Shown here piece by piece: positions 42,336 to 51,886 of a DNA stretch of 64,000 nt. The notes below the pieces were generated by a model. It worked only from the letters and a program-made list of their open reading frames with translations, had not been told where the DNA came from and ran no database searches. The translations under genes and the position numbers were made by a program. The stretch is from Tenacibaculum sp. M341 (GTDB taxonomy: Bacteria > Bacteroidota > Bacteroidia > Flavobacteriales > Flavobacteriaceae), in assembly GCF_004337695.1 (NCBI RefSeq), contig NZ_SJXJ01000008.1:1-64000 (forward strand), read 5' to 3'. The first letter of the stretch is position 1. Every line of letters starts with the position of its first letter.

Positions 42336-43199
42336 ATGAGAATTGTATCTTTTTTAATGATAGTACTATTAATTATTGGGTGTAAAATAGATAAAGAACT
42401 TACTCAAAGCTCTGTTGAGATTAGAAGTAAAGATTCATTAATTGTTTCTGATACAGTTACCGTTCAACTTAACTCAAAAGAATTACAGCATAATATAAAA
42501 ATCAATCCAATAAAATCAGATTTAGATGATAGTAATATCATTAAAGATTATGTGATAAACAGACAGTTTTATAAGAACACAGATAATTATATAATTGATT
42601 TTTGTTATCCACAGTTAGATGAAAATTATAATCCGAAATTTGAGCTTTTTAATGATTTTGTAAAGAATGAATTAATGCAACTTTCTAAGATAGAACAAAA
42701 CATTTTGGAGAGTCAAGAGTTATTATGTGATACATTACAAAAGAATCTTATAAGAGAACACAGAATTGCAGAGTATAAGATTTATCAGCAAAAAGAAACA
42801 CATATTAGTGTGCTCTTTTATTTAGAGAATCATTATGCAGAAACTAAAGGAGCTTATTATACTTTTAAAACAGTAAATTTTGATAAAATTAAAGGCAAGC
42901 TACTTTATTTTGAAGATTACTTTTTACCAGGAAGTTTATCAGAAGTTCATGATATCCTAAATTCAGAAATTAGAATTCAAAAAGCAAAAGGAGATTTGTT
43001 TTACGAGTGTTTTGAGGTGGGTTTAGAAGATTTTAAAATTGCTAAAAACGACTTTGTAATTAATGATGATCATATTGTATACTACTTTAATGATTGTGTA
43101 ATGTGTCCTTCTTTTGTAGGAACATATTGCATTGAAATTCCTCTAGAAAAACTTAAGTCAGTATTAAAACAAAACTGGTCTAATCGTTTTGTTTTTTAA
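42336..43199 (+). CDS. lipoprotein with DUF3298/RsiV-like domain
   Basis: A 287-residue predicted lipoprotein (MRIVSFLMIVLLIIGC, Cys16). The mature part resembles the PdaC/DUF3298 (RsiV-like) domain pair. A FCYPQLDEN... strand region is followed by a helix, NHYAETKGAYYTFKTVNFDKIKGKLLYFEDYF, and finally DDHIVYYFNDCVMCPSFVGTYCIEIPLEKLK, the typical end of DUF3298. In this copy the end has a C-V-M-C pair. Relatives bind lysozyme or modify glycans in other phyla; no such role is claimed here. Confidence 0.75.
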   Translation: MRIVSFLMIVLLIIGCKIDKELTQSSVEIRSKDSLIVSDTVTVQLNSKELQHNIKINPIKSDLDDSNIIKDYVINRQFYKNTDNYIIDFCYPQLDENYNPKFELFNDFVKNELMQLSKIEQNILESQELLCDTLQKNLIREHRIAEYKIYQQKETHISVLFYLENHYAETKGAYYTFKTVNFDKIKGKLLYFEDYFLPGSLSEVHDILNSEIRIQKAKGDLFYECFEVGLEDFKIAKNDFVINDDHIVYYFNDCVMCPSFVGTYCIEIPLEKLKSVLKQNWSNRFVF

Positions 43200-43202
43200 A
43201 TC

Positions 43203-43239
43203 CTGTTATAACAGATTTGTAATTCGTGAGTTTATATAC
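43203..43239. repeat. REP-like repeat (CTGTTAT...GATTTGTAAT...GTGAGTTT), diverged copy
   Basis: CTGTTATAACAGATTTGTAA followed by TTCGTGAGTTTATA, a diverged copy of the repeat at 52572-52613 and 54066-54107. It lies immediately past the stop of the DUF3298-like lipoprotein gene. Confidence 0.5.
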
Positions 43240-43275
43240 TCTAATGATTTTCTTATCTGTTTACAGAAAAATAAA

Positions 43276-43305
43276 AACCACAACATTTCTAAAAATGCTG
43301 TGGTT
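43276..43305. terminator. CCACAACA hairpin, copy 2 (probable bidirectional terminator)
   Basis: AACCACAACATTTCTAAAAA then TGCTGTGGTT forms a hairpin between the convergent lipoprotein and PhoX-like genes. On the minus strand it is followed by TTTTATTTTTC. The flanking TTTACAGAAAAATAAA is shared with the copy at 51887-51917. Confidence 0.6.
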
Positions 43306-43406
43306 ATTATATTTAATTATTTTTTTTAACTTAGAATTTAATCCCTTTTGATTAAAAATTGTTTAACAACACGGAATTCATAAAAGGGGGAAATTAAGAT
43401 GTTTTT

Positions 43407-44810
43407 TTAGATAAACTTTTCCCACGGACCAGTAATTGCTAAGGTATGACCACTCTCTTGAACGTTTACAAATAGGGTTTTTCCAGTAGGAGAAAATGTT
43501 AATCCAGTTAATTCAGAAGTAGAACTTTTATTGCAAGCAAACGTATAGTGATTTCCTTGTTTATCGATTCCTCTAATATGGTTAAGTTCTCCATTATCTT
43601 CACATAAAAAAAGATCTCCCCATGGGGTAATGTTTAAATTATCACACATATGCAATACAGTTTTGTCTTCAGATTCAGCATAAAGTTCTAAAGTTGCAGG
43701 AGTATTAGCTTCTTCAGAAGTGCCCTCAGCTTTAGATAACTTATACCTAAAAACTTGTCCAAAATGATTAGGTCCTCCATTGGTACAGGCAAAATATAAT
43801 TCGTTCTCTCCCATCCAAATTCCTTCACCTCTTGCAAATCTTGCTGCACCTAATTCAAAACCACGAAAGCGTAAATCGTCTTCTTTAGGATCTACATTAT
43901 CAATAGGAATCCAATACACTTCCATAGGTTTATTTTTAAGAATTTTAGGACTTTCCCAGTTTCTAGTATCTAAACTTTTTTCTGCTGTTATTGCAAGCAC
44001 TTCGAGTTTGCCTCCTTTTTGTAAATTCTCTTTTTCATTCGGTATAAATCGATATAGCAAGCCATCAGGTCTGTCTTCTGTAAGATAGATACAACCCGAT
44101 TTTGGGTCGACTGCTACGGCTTCATGGTTAAATCTTCCCATGTCTTTTATAGGAACTGGAGTAATCATTTCTTTGACATTCATAGGAACTTCAAAAACAT
44201 ATCCATGATTTTTTTGAATTTCATTCCCATTAGCCATAGTAACATCTTCTTCACAGGTAATCCAACTTCCCCAAGGAGTAATACCTCCAGCACAGTTTCT
44301 GTACGTACCAGCTAAACTCATAAATTCATCGACTACGTTCCCTGTCTGTTCATCATAAACTAGGGTAGTAGTACCACCTAAACCAACTATAGCTCCATTT
44401 CCAGCATCGTATAATTTGTCTTTTATAGTATCTGTAAATAATTTGTTGTCATTTCCAAAAGGACTATTTTCTAATGGAATGGGACTATTTTCATGGTTTC
44501 GTATAATAATAGTTTTTCCCGATTCATCTAAAAAAGTTCCCATACCATCAGGTCTACCAGGAACTAAGAAACCATCGGACATTTTGTTCCCTTTTTGAGA
44601 GATAATTTTATACTGAAATCCTTCTGGAAGATCTAAATATCCTTTAGGATCAGGGATTAAATTTAAAGAACCGGTTTTAGTTGTTTTGTTAGAAGAATTT
44701 CCTTTTTTGTTTTCTGAATTACAACTAAGTAATAGAGTTAAACCTATAGAGGTTAAAGCTGTTTTTTCAATAAAATGTCTTCTTGTATACTTGGTGTGTT
44801 GACTAGACAT
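43407..44810 (-). CDS. PhoX-like (DUF839) phosphatase, Tat-exported lipoprotein
   Basis: A 467-residue protein of the PhoX / DUF839 family (calcium-iron alkaline phosphatases, beta-propeller fold). A twin-arginine signal (YTRRHFIEKTALTSIGLTLLLSC) with a lipobox cysteine predicts folded export and lipid anchoring. Family features include GFQYKIISQKG, GMGTFLDESGKTIIIRNHE, GGITPWGSWITCEED and GRFNHEAVAVDPKSGCIYLTED. The metal-binding acidic and Cys-Glu positions of PhoX appear retained (ITCEED). It lies 110 bp downstream of susD on the same strand, separated by a hairpin (44866-44890), and is the only enzyme of the locus. This suggests release of phosphate from an organophosphate handled by the SusCD importer. 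Confidence 0.88.
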   Translation of the reverse strand: MSSQHTKYTRRHFIEKTALTSIGLTLLLSCNSENKKGNSSNKTTKTGSLNLIPDPKGYLDLPEGFQYKIISQKGNKMSDGFLVPGRPDGMGTFLDESGKTIIIRNHENSPIPLENSPFGNDNKLFTDTIKDKLYDAGNGAIVGLGGTTTLVYDEQTGNVVDEFMSLAGTYRNCAGGITPWGSWITCEEDVTMANGNEIQKNHGYVFEVPMNVKEMITPVPIKDMGRFNHEAVAVDPKSGCIYLTEDRPDGLLYRFIPNEKENLQKGGKLEVLAITAEKSLDTRNWESPKILKNKPMEVYWIPIDNVDPKEDDLRFRGFELGAARFARGEGIWMGENELYFACTNGGPNHFGQVFRYKLSKAEGTSEEANTPATLELYAESEDKTVLHMCDNLNITPWGDLFLCEDNGELNHIRGIDKQGNHYTFACNKSSTSELTGLTFSPTGKTLFVNVQESGHTLAITGPWEKFI

Positions 44811-44865
44811 GATTTTAAGAAATTAGTTTATGTGTGTATTTATAGTAGTATATGTTCAAAAATTA

Positions 44866-44890
44866 GGGAGTACTACAAAGAGGTACTCCC
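44866..44890 (-). terminator. intercistronic hairpin between susD and phoX-like genes
   Basis: GGGAGTAC (44866-44873) pairs with GTACTCCC (44883-44890). On the minus strand it is followed by TAATTTTTG, only moderately T-rich. It could be a leaky terminator lowering phoX-like expression relative to susD, or an mRNA-stabilising hairpin. Confidence 0.5.
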
Positions 44891-44919
44891 AAAATCTTTG
44901 ACGTTAAATTATTATGTAT

Positions 44920-46419
44920 TTAGTTTACATCCCACCAAACCTTAGCTTGTGGAGTGTTATTTCCGTTTAAAGGAGCTCTGTTGATCGCAATATCTGCATT
45001 TGCTTGGTTTTTATCAGTCGTTTTACTTGAATAAAAATAGCGGGTAGGTATTTGAGTAGCTACAACATCAGGACCTAAAGATAATGTAGGGAAATTCATA
45101 CGTCTCCAAACAGCATATCCTTCAAAACCGTTGTTTACTTGGTCTAACCATCGTTGGATAGCAATATGAGCTATTTGATTAGAAGCAAAATTTGTAACGG
45201 CGTCGTTAATATAAGCTGTACTTGTAGCTGAAGAAACATCAATTCCATAACGCTGTAATGAAGCATTTATTCCTGTTCGATAATAATCAGCAGCGTTACC
45301 TGAAATCATACCTCTGAAAGCAGCTTCTGCTTTGATAAAGTTGATTTCTGCAAAGGTTAACAACCAAAATGTATTTAAGTTTTTAAAATTATCACTTAAT
45401 AAAGAACGATCATCACTTTCTGTGATATCAGAAGCTAGACCAACAGGTTGTCCTACAAACTCAGGAGTTCCAGTAGCAACAGAATTTGCAGTTGGAGATA
45501 ATAACCAAGATAAACGAGGATCTTCTACAGTACTAATAGAATTTACACCACCATTTCCTTTCATAATTTCCACTACAGTTTCTGAAATTCTAATTTCATC
45601 AATAACAGGATTTGAATTATCAAATGGCCAATTATTAATTGAGTTATAAGAAAAACTAGGCTCATCTGAAATAGAAGTGAAAACAGGATTGTTTGTTGGG
45701 TTGTTAAAGATATCTGCAACTCTAGCTGATACATTGGTAGCTTCTGAAATACGTAATAAAAAACGTAATCGTAGAGAGTTAGCAAACTTTCTCCAAGCTA
45801 ATTTGTTTCCAGAAAAAAGTAAATCTCTGCTAGGATCAATGATTTCTGTAGCAGGAGAATTGGCTAGTACACTATTTGCATTTTCTAGATCAGTTAGCAT
45901 TGTGTTATAGATTTCTTCTTGAGCATCATATGTAGGAAATAAATAACGATCTTCCAATTTAAATCCTTGTCCTGCATCTTTGTAAGGAATATCTCCAAAC
46001 AAATCCGTCAGTTGAGAAAGTATATAGGTTTTTAAAATATTAGCAATGGCTTGATAGGTTTGATGATTTTGGTTTTCTGCTTCAAATTTTAGTAACTCAA
46101 CATTTCGTAAAGCTCCTCCATTTTCAGAATAGAAAATTTCCCAAGTTCTTCTAGAAATAGCATCGTCATCTTGTGTTAATGTTCCTTCTTCAGAGTTTTT
46201 AATAGCAAATTGTTGTGCAAACTGACCAGGAACTTGATATGAGTTGATACTTTGTCCTATAAATCCAGGTACAATAGCGCCAAATAATAAGTCTAAACTA
46301 GGTCCTTGGTTAGATTGATTAGGATTAGTATTAATTTCTTCAAAATCTGTAGTACATCCTTTTATTAAGAATACTACGCTGAATAAAATAGTTAAAAGTT
46401 TATATTTTTTAGTTGTCAT
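44920..46419 (-). CDS. SusD/RagB family outer-membrane nutrient-binding lipoprotein
   Basis: A 499-residue SusD-like protein (lipoprotein signal MTTKKYKLLTILFSVVFLIKGC). Family features include the helical TPR scaffold, TPTYDAQEEIYNTMLTDLENA and LAWRKFANSLRLRFLLRIS (the canonical W-x-K-x-A-N-S-L-x-L-R segment). The C-terminal QRWLDQVNNGFEGYAVWRRMNFP is typical. It caps the SusC transporter and captures the substrate. It begins 4 bp after the susC stop. Confidence 0.96.
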   Translation of the reverse strand: MTTKKYKLLTILFSVVFLIKGCTTDFEEINTNPNQSNQGPSLDLLFGAIVPGFIGQSINSYQVPGQFAQQFAIKNSEEGTLTQDDDAISRRTWEIFYSENGGALRNVELLKFEAENQNHQTYQAIANILKTYILSQLTDLFGDIPYKDAGQGFKLEDRYLFPTYDAQEEIYNTMLTDLENANSVLANSPATEIIDPSRDLLFSGNKLAWRKFANSLRLRFLLRISEATNVSARVADIFNNPTNNPVFTSISDEPSFSYNSINNWPFDNSNPVIDEIRISETVVEIMKGNGGVNSISTVEDPRLSWLLSPTANSVATGTPEFVGQPVGLASDITESDDRSLLSDNFKNLNTFWLLTFAEINFIKAEAAFRGMISGNAADYYRTGINASLQRYGIDVSSATSTAYINDAVTNFASNQIAHIAIQRWLDQVNNGFEGYAVWRRMNFPTLSLGPDVVATQIPTRYFYSSKTTDKNQANADIAINRAPLNGNNTPQAKVWWDVN

Positions 46420-46423
46420 TTTC

Positions 46424-49400
46424 TTAGAAATTAGCGGTTAGTGAAAATCCAAATGTGCGTGCTGAAGGAAGTGCAAAAAACTCTCCTCCAATCAATTCAC
46501 CACTATAACCAGCAGCTTCAGGATCTATATGAGGAACGTTGTCCCATAATAAAAGATTTCTTCCATATATTGTAAATGATGCGTCTTGAATTGAAAGTAG
46601 ATCAGTAAAAGATTTTGGAATCTGGTAAGCAAGTTTTACTTCTCTTAATTTTACAAAAGTTCTGTCGAAAGTACCTATGGCATCATTATCAAAATAACGT
46701 CTGTATACGTTTTGAGTTCTTGCTGCAAAATTAGCAGGAGTAGTAGAGCCATCTGTTTTGTCTAAAAAAGCACCATTTAGTATTACCCAATGTTCTCCTG
46801 GCGTAACAGTTTGACCTTCGGCTATAGCTTGAGATGCTGCAGCTTGAGCATCTCTTTCAAATACTTGAGTAGATTCTATTAATGAACCAAAATTATTTCC
46901 AATAACAAATGTTCTTGAATGTACTTGTCCTCCCTTGTTTATGTCAAATAAAAAGCTGAAATTAAGATTTTTATATTTGAAAGAGTTGTTGATTCCACCA
47001 ATCCAATCTGGATTTGCATTTCCTATCAATGGCTTTGCTTCAGCAACTAAACTACCTACATCATCAGATTCTTCCGAACGACCATCAGGTCTAAAAATCT
47101 GTAATCCTGTACGTCCTAAATTTCCGTTCTCATCAACTCTTAATAGGTAATCGCCGTAAAAATCGCCATAACTCCCTCCATTTACAATATCTAAATTAAT
47201 CCATCGCTCAGCTAAAGTAATACGATCGCTTTCACCAATTTGAAAATCTTCTATCTTATTCGTGTTCTTTGCCCAGTTTAACGTAAGATCCCATTGAAAA
47301 TCCTCATTTTTAATTGGCGTTATTGTGGTAGAAAGTTCAATACCTCGGTTTTTAATTTTTGCAGGAACATTAATTGTTCTTTCTAAAAAACCACTTTCTG
47401 TTGCCAAAGGCACAACAGCAATTTGATTCGTATTTTGAATACTATATACAGAAGCATCAAAGAATAATCTGTTGTTAAACAAGCTACCTTCAACACCAAA
47501 TTCATAAGACGTTATGTTTTCTGGCTTTAATTGTGTATTTCCTAGCGTTTCGTTTACAGTATTTGCAGTAATTCCTTCTACAGAACTTCCATTAATACTA
47601 ACACTATTTGTTTGATAAGGATCTGTATCATTACCTACTTCTGCATAACTAAACCTAGTTTTTAAATATTCACCACTATCTCCTAAATCCAAATCTAAAA
47701 TATCAGATACAATTCCACTTAAAGAAACAGAAGGATAGAAAAAAGAGTTGTTATCTAAAGGTAAAGCACTAGACCAATCGTTTCTTCCAGTAACATCTAA
47801 AAATAGATAATCATTAAATCCTAGGGATACACTACCGTAAATACTATTAATTCTTTTGTGAGATGAAAAATTATTTGCAATTACTGGAGATCTACTATTT
47901 GATATATTGAATACTCCTGGTACCACTAAACCATCAATATCAGTACTGGCTCTTAACTCTTCATATCGTTGATCTAATCTGTTAGCCCCTGCAATCACTT
48001 TTAAAGAGACGTTTTTAATGTCTTTTTTATAAGTGAAAAGTATATCAGTATTATTTTCTTGATAGAAGATATCGGCTTCAGAATAAAATCCATTGGTATA
48101 TGGAAAATGAGAAAATGATTTTTTACTAGTTCGTTTATCTCTATAAAAATCTAACCCTGTTCTAAATTGCATAGAAAGGTCATTTGTAATCTCATAATTG
48201 AATTTGAAATTACCAAACAAACGATTTCTAGAATTACCATTTAGGTTTTCATAAGCTAAGAAATATGGATTATTAACTGTTCTATCTGATGTTGCTTGTC
48301 TAACATTAGTTTGAAAAGGTTCCCAATAATTTTGTAAGTCATTTAAGCTTTCATTGGTTCCAGTTTGAAGGAAAGCAAATAAAATATTAGACGGATTTTT
48401 AGCTCCTATTTCAGGACGATTATCACTACCACTATTAATGTAGTTAAAACTTGTTCCAATAGAAAGTTTAGAACTTAAATTATAGTTTGAATTTAAACTT
48501 AATGAGTTTCGTTCTAAGTCGGTATTAGGCACCATTCCTTTTTGATCTAATCTACTGAATGATAATCTGAAATTTCCATCTTCATTTCCTCGTGTAATAG
48601 ATAGGTTATAATTATGTGTAATTCCTGTTTCTAAAAAATCACCAATAGGATCAGAACCTAATCTATTAATCCACGGAATATTTCTTGGAACCGCAGGATT
48701 GTTAGGGTTGTACTGTGGAATATTCTGACCAGAAAATCTAGGTCCAAAATTTCTTCTAGAATTCGCATTTAGGTTAGGGAAACTATATAGACCATTACTA
48801 CCTTTTCCAAATTGTGTTTGAAATTCGGGAGTTTTTAGAGCAGTTTGTATAGAGGTATCAAAAGTTAAAGAGATTCCTAACCCATTTTTTTGTCTTCCTT
48901 TTTTAGTTGTAATTAAAATAACACCATTGGCAGCTCTAGCTCCATAAAGGGCAGATGCTGTAGCACCTTTTAGCACTTGAACTTCTTGGATGTCTTGAGG
49001 ATTTATTTCTGCAGCTGCATTTCCATAATCAACCTGAATCTCACCATCAGTACCACTGAATTGTCCTTCTCCAAAAAAACCACTTTGATTTGGATTAGAT
49101 GGTCCACCAAATGACCTAGTAGATTGGTGTACTTCATTACTAATAGGAATACCATCCACTACAAATAACGGTTGATTTCTTCCAGAAAGAGAGTTATAAC
49201 CACGTAAAACAATTGTAGATGACGATCCAACATTACCACCAGTATTGGTAATTTGCGCTCCTGCTATTTTACCACTAAAACTGCTTAATAAATTAGGCTC
49301 TGCAGTTTGTGCAATTTCTGTACCTGAAATTTTTTGAGTAGCATATCCTAATGTTTTTTTTCCTCTTTTAATGTTTAATGCAGTAACAACTACTTCATCT

Positions 49401-49987
49401 AAACTTTGAGAAGCTTCTTCTAAAACAATAGTAAATTCTAAATCATTTGTAATAGGTACTTCTTTTTTTATGTAACCTAAATATGAAACAACTAATGTTG
49501 TAGCATTTTCAGGAAGTTTAAGTGTAAAAGTACCATCCAGTCCTGTATTAATACCTACAGAAGTTCCTTTTACTACTACACTCGCTCCAGGTAAAGTTTC
49601 TCCAGTTTTATCTACTACTTTACCTTTTATGATTTTATCTTGTCTAGTGTTTTTTTGAGTAGATTGATTTCTTATAATTACATCTTTATTTTCTACGATG
49701 TATGAAAAGTTAGCTTTGCCACCTAATTCATCAAGTATCTTAGCGATACTTGTGTTTTTGTAAATTGCATTATATACTTGTTTATCTTTGGTAATATTAT
49801 TTCCATAGGTAATATTAAATTGTGTTACCTTTGATATTGTAGTAAAAATTTGTTGTAATGTAACATTTTTTTTATTCAAGGATATCTTTGTTGTATTTAT
49901 GTTTTGTGATACACCATAAGAAAAAAATGTACAGAAAGTAATTGCTAATGTTAGCAGTTTCGTTTTGTTTTTTAATAACGATTTCAT
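46424..49987 (-). CDS. SusC/RagA family TonB-dependent transporter with N-terminal STN domain
   Basis: 1187 residues from the ATG at 49987 (MKSLLKNKTKLLTLAITFCTFFSYGVSQ signal); an ATG at 50011 adds eight residues. The order is a signal peptide, then a secretin/TonB short N-terminal (STN) domain (about 35-100; LQQIFTTISKVTQFNITYGN). A CarboxypepD-regulatory-like domain (about 115-200; IKGKVVDKTGETLPGASV), the plug (GKIAGAQITNTGG ... LKGATASALYGARAANGVILITT) and a 22-strand barrel ending in GFSLTANF follow. The STN domain marks it as a transducer that signals through the adjacent FecR and sigma factor on substrate binding. It is paired with susD. Confidence 0.95.
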   Translation of the reverse strand: MKSLLKNKTKLLTLAITFCTFFSYGVSQNINTTKISLNKKNVTLQQIFTTISKVTQFNITYGNNITKDKQVYNAIYKNTSIAKILDELGGKANFSYIVENKDVIIRNQSTQKNTRQDKIIKGKVVDKTGETLPGASVVVKGTSVGINTGLDGTFTLKLPENATTLVVSYLGYIKKEVPITNDLEFTIVLEEASQSLDEVVVTALNIKRGKKTLGYATQKISGTEIAQTAEPNLLSSFSGKIAGAQITNTGGNVGSSSTIVLRGYNSLSGRNQPLFVVDGIPISNEVHQSTRSFGGPSNPNQSGFFGEGQFSGTDGEIQVDYGNAAAEINPQDIQEVQVLKGATASALYGARAANGVILITTKKGRQKNGLGISLTFDTSIQTALKTPEFQTQFGKGSNGLYSFPNLNANSRRNFGPRFSGQNIPQYNPNNPAVPRNIPWINRLGSDPIGDFLETGITHNYNLSITRGNEDGNFRLSFSRLDQKGMVPNTDLERNSLSLNSNYNLSSKLSIGTSFNYINSGSDNRPEIGAKNPSNILFAFLQTGTNESLNDLQNYWEPFQTNVRQATSDRTVNNPYFLAYENLNGNSRNRLFGNFKFNYEITNDLSMQFRTGLDFYRDKRTSKKSFSHFPYTNGFYSEADIFYQENNTDILFTYKKDIKNVSLKVIAGANRLDQRYEELRASTDIDGLVVPGVFNISNSRSPVIANNFSSHKRINSIYGSVSLGFNDYLFLDVTGRNDWSSALPLDNNSFFYPSVSLSGIVSDILDLDLGDSGEYLKTRFSYAEVGNDTDPYQTNSVSINGSSVEGITANTVNETLGNTQLKPENITSYEFGVEGSLFNNRLFFDASVYSIQNTNQIAVVPLATESGFLERTINVPAKIKNRGIELSTTITPIKNEDFQWDLTLNWAKNTNKIEDFQIGESDRITLAERWINLDIVNGGSYGDFYGDYLLRVDENGNLGRTGLQIFRPDGRSEESDDVGSLVAEAKPLIGNANPDWIGGINNSFKYKNLNFSFLFDINKGGQVHSRTFVIGNNFGSLIESTQVFERDAQAAASQAIAEGQTVTPGEHWVILNGAFLDKTDGSTTPANFAARTQNVYRRYFDNDAIGTFDRTFVKLREVKLAYQIPKSFTDLLSIQDASFTIYGRNLLLWDNVPHIDPEAAGYSGELIGGEFFALPSARTFGFSLTANF

Positions 49988-50034
49988 ATGCTTTATTAAG
50001 TATTGATTCATTGATATTTCGATGCTTAAATATT

Positions 50035-50062
50035 AGGGTCTGGTGCGAACAGGCCCTTTTTC
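50035..50062. terminator. intercistronic hairpin between fecR and susC
   Basis: GGGTCTG (from 50036) and CAGGCCC (to 50060) form a stem with one wobble on the plus strand, where TTTTTCTTT follows. On the minus (coding) strand the same stem has one C-A mismatch and no T-run. It may stabilise the susC mRNA or mark a processing site rather than terminate. Confidence 0.4.
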
Positions 50063-50071
50063 TTTATAGTT

Positions 50072-51031
50072 TTATTTAGATGTTATTTCAATCATATTTT
50101 TGTGTATTTTAAGTTGAACTTCATTTATGTAATTAATTCTCTTAATAATTGTTTGTAGAGAATCTTTGGTATTTAATCTAAGTGAGTAGAGCTTTTTAAG
50201 TTTTGCATTTTCATCTTTAAAAAATACCGGCATCTTGTATGTCTTTTCTAAATACTTACTAAATTGATTCATAGATACGCTATCAATAATAGCTTCATTA
50301 TGAATCCACATAGTATATAAAGCGGTGAGAGTTTCTCTTTTAATAAGTGATTTAGAATTGGAGTTGTAAATAACTTCTTGATTAGGAATAACGTCTATAA
50401 ACTTATCTTTTGCTGCAACTCTTACAGCACCCGTAGCTACAGAAACTTCTACTAAACTATCTATAGTATTAATATTAAAAGAAGTACCTAAAACTGTAGT
50501 TAAAACTTCTCCAGATCTAATAGTAAAAGGCTTTTTCTTGTTTTTAGTAACTTCAAAAAAAGCTTTTCCTTTTAATTTAGTTTCTCTTTTTGATGCTCCA
50601 AATTCTGACGGATATTCTAAAGTACTTTGACTTGCTAACCAAACAGATGAATGATCTGGTAATGTTATTTTTTTAGCTAAAGCAGTAGTATTTTTAATAG
50701 ATATCCATTTAGGGGTATTTCTATTATATTTCCATAAAAAGAATAAATTAAGAAGTAAAGCAATACTGGCAGCAACTCCAATAATTCGCTTGCGTAGAAT
50801 TTTTTTATTTGAAACAGTTGCTTTTGAATTGATTTCTTTTTCAATAGCTGACCATGTTTTTTTTGAAACAGTAAGATTAGTATGGTTCTCTTCTATGATG
50901 TTTTCAAACTCTTGTGTAAGATGTTTTTGAACAAGTTGATCTTGCTGAAGTAGTATTTTTAGTTCGTTTAATTCATCCTCAGAACACGAATTATTTTGTA
51001 ATCGTTCTAACAGGTAATTCAATCGTTTCAT
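50072..51031 (-). CDS. FecR-family anti-sigma factor
   Basis: A 319-residue anti-sigma factor. The N-terminal helical sigma-binding part (about 1-80) is followed by a transmembrane helix (KRIIGVAASIALLLNLFFLW, about 85-104). A periplasmic FecR domain (about 115-215; ITLPDHSSVWLASQSTLEYPSEF ... FEVTKNKKKPFTIRSGEVLTTVLGTSFNI) and a C-terminal DUF4974-type STN-binding domain (about 255-319) follow. It lies between the sigma factor and susC genes and relays substrate binding at SusC to the sigma factor. Confidence 0.95.
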   Translation of the reverse strand: MKRLNYLLERLQNNSCSEDELNELKILLQQDQLVQKHLTQEFENIIEENHTNLTVSKKTWSAIEKEINSKATVSNKKILRKRIIGVAASIALLLNLFFLWKYNRNTPKWISIKNTTALAKKITLPDHSSVWLASQSTLEYPSEFGASKRETKLKGKAFFEVTKNKKKPFTIRSGEVLTTVLGTSFNINTIDSLVEVSVATGAVRVAAKDKFIDVIPNQEVIYNSNSKSLIKRETLTALYTMWIHNEAIIDSVSMNQFSKYLEKTYKMPVFFKDENAKLKKLYSLRLNTKDSLQTIIKRINYINEVQLKIHKNMIEITSK

Positions 51032-51107
51032 TAATTTCTTTTTGTATAAAGAGACAAATGCACAAAAAATTACTTAGTTGTTAATGTTAAGCAACGGTTA
51101 AGGAATG

Positions 51108-51629
51108 TTAAACAATCTTTTTTAATCTTAAAATGGCCTCTCTTAAGTTTGATTCTACTGTTCTTTTTGAAACTTTAAGCTCTTGAGCTGCTTCTAAATA
51201 TGATAATCCTTGTAGTTTTATGAGTTCAAAAACACTACGTTGTTTTTCGGGAAGTTTACTCAAAATATCTGAAATTTTGATTTCGTTAGCAGCAATACCT
51301 TTTATAATTATTGGATCTTTTTCATTATTCAGTGTACGCTGTTGTTCAAAAATTAAATTGGCTTGTTGTTCAGAAATCTTTCGTTTGTAATTTTTGACTA
51401 GTTCAACACGAATAACTTTAAATAAATAAGCCTCAAAGAAATGTTGCTCAGGTTTAATTTTACTTCTGTTTTCCCAGAGTATTATATAAGCTTTTTGGAG
51501 TATTTCTTGAGAAAGATCTTTATCATGTGTTTTTGAAAAAATGAAGGTATAGAGCCTTTGATGAGTTTCATAATAAAAACTCTCAAAAGCTTTTTGATTT
51601 CCTTCAATTATTTTTCTGATATTTCCCAT
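51108..51629 (-). CDS. ECF RNA polymerase sigma factor (FecI-like, Bacteroidetes type)
   Basis: A 173-residue ECF sigma factor. Region 2 is at about 15-75 (AFESFYYETHQRLYTFIFSKTHDKDLSQEILQKAYIILWENRSKI) and region 4 at about 118-172 (LSKLPEKQRSVFELIKLQGLSYLEAAQELKVSKRTVESNLREAI). It starts the sigma-FecR-SusC-SusD locus. A TATTTTTG box on the minus strand at 51640-51647 could be the -7 element of a housekeeping promoter, but it would leave almost no leader. Confidence 0.95.
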   Translation of the reverse strand: MGNIRKIIEGNQKAFESFYYETHQRLYTFIFSKTHDKDLSQEILQKAYIILWENRSKIKPEQHFFEAYLFKVIRVELVKNYKRKISEQQANLIFEQQRTLNNEKDPIIIKGIAANEIKISDILSKLPEKQRSVFELIKLQGLSYLEAAQELKVSKRTVESNLREAILRLKKIV

Positions 51630-51886
51630 GAATCAGCGCCAAAAATAGATTAAAAAAGAAAGTTGTTTATTAATTTATTGTAAAGTAAACTTCAAAAAAA
51701 AATGATTGACATAACTTTTGATGTTGTACTAATATTGTTTTTTGTAGTGAAATTCGTGTTTTGTATTCATGGCTTTTCAAATATAAAAACTACCTCAATC
51801 ATTACAATTAAGGTAGTTTATATAGTTATTTTGTTTTGATTTATAGGTAAATAATTGTTTTCTTATTCGTTTACAGAAAAATAAAT

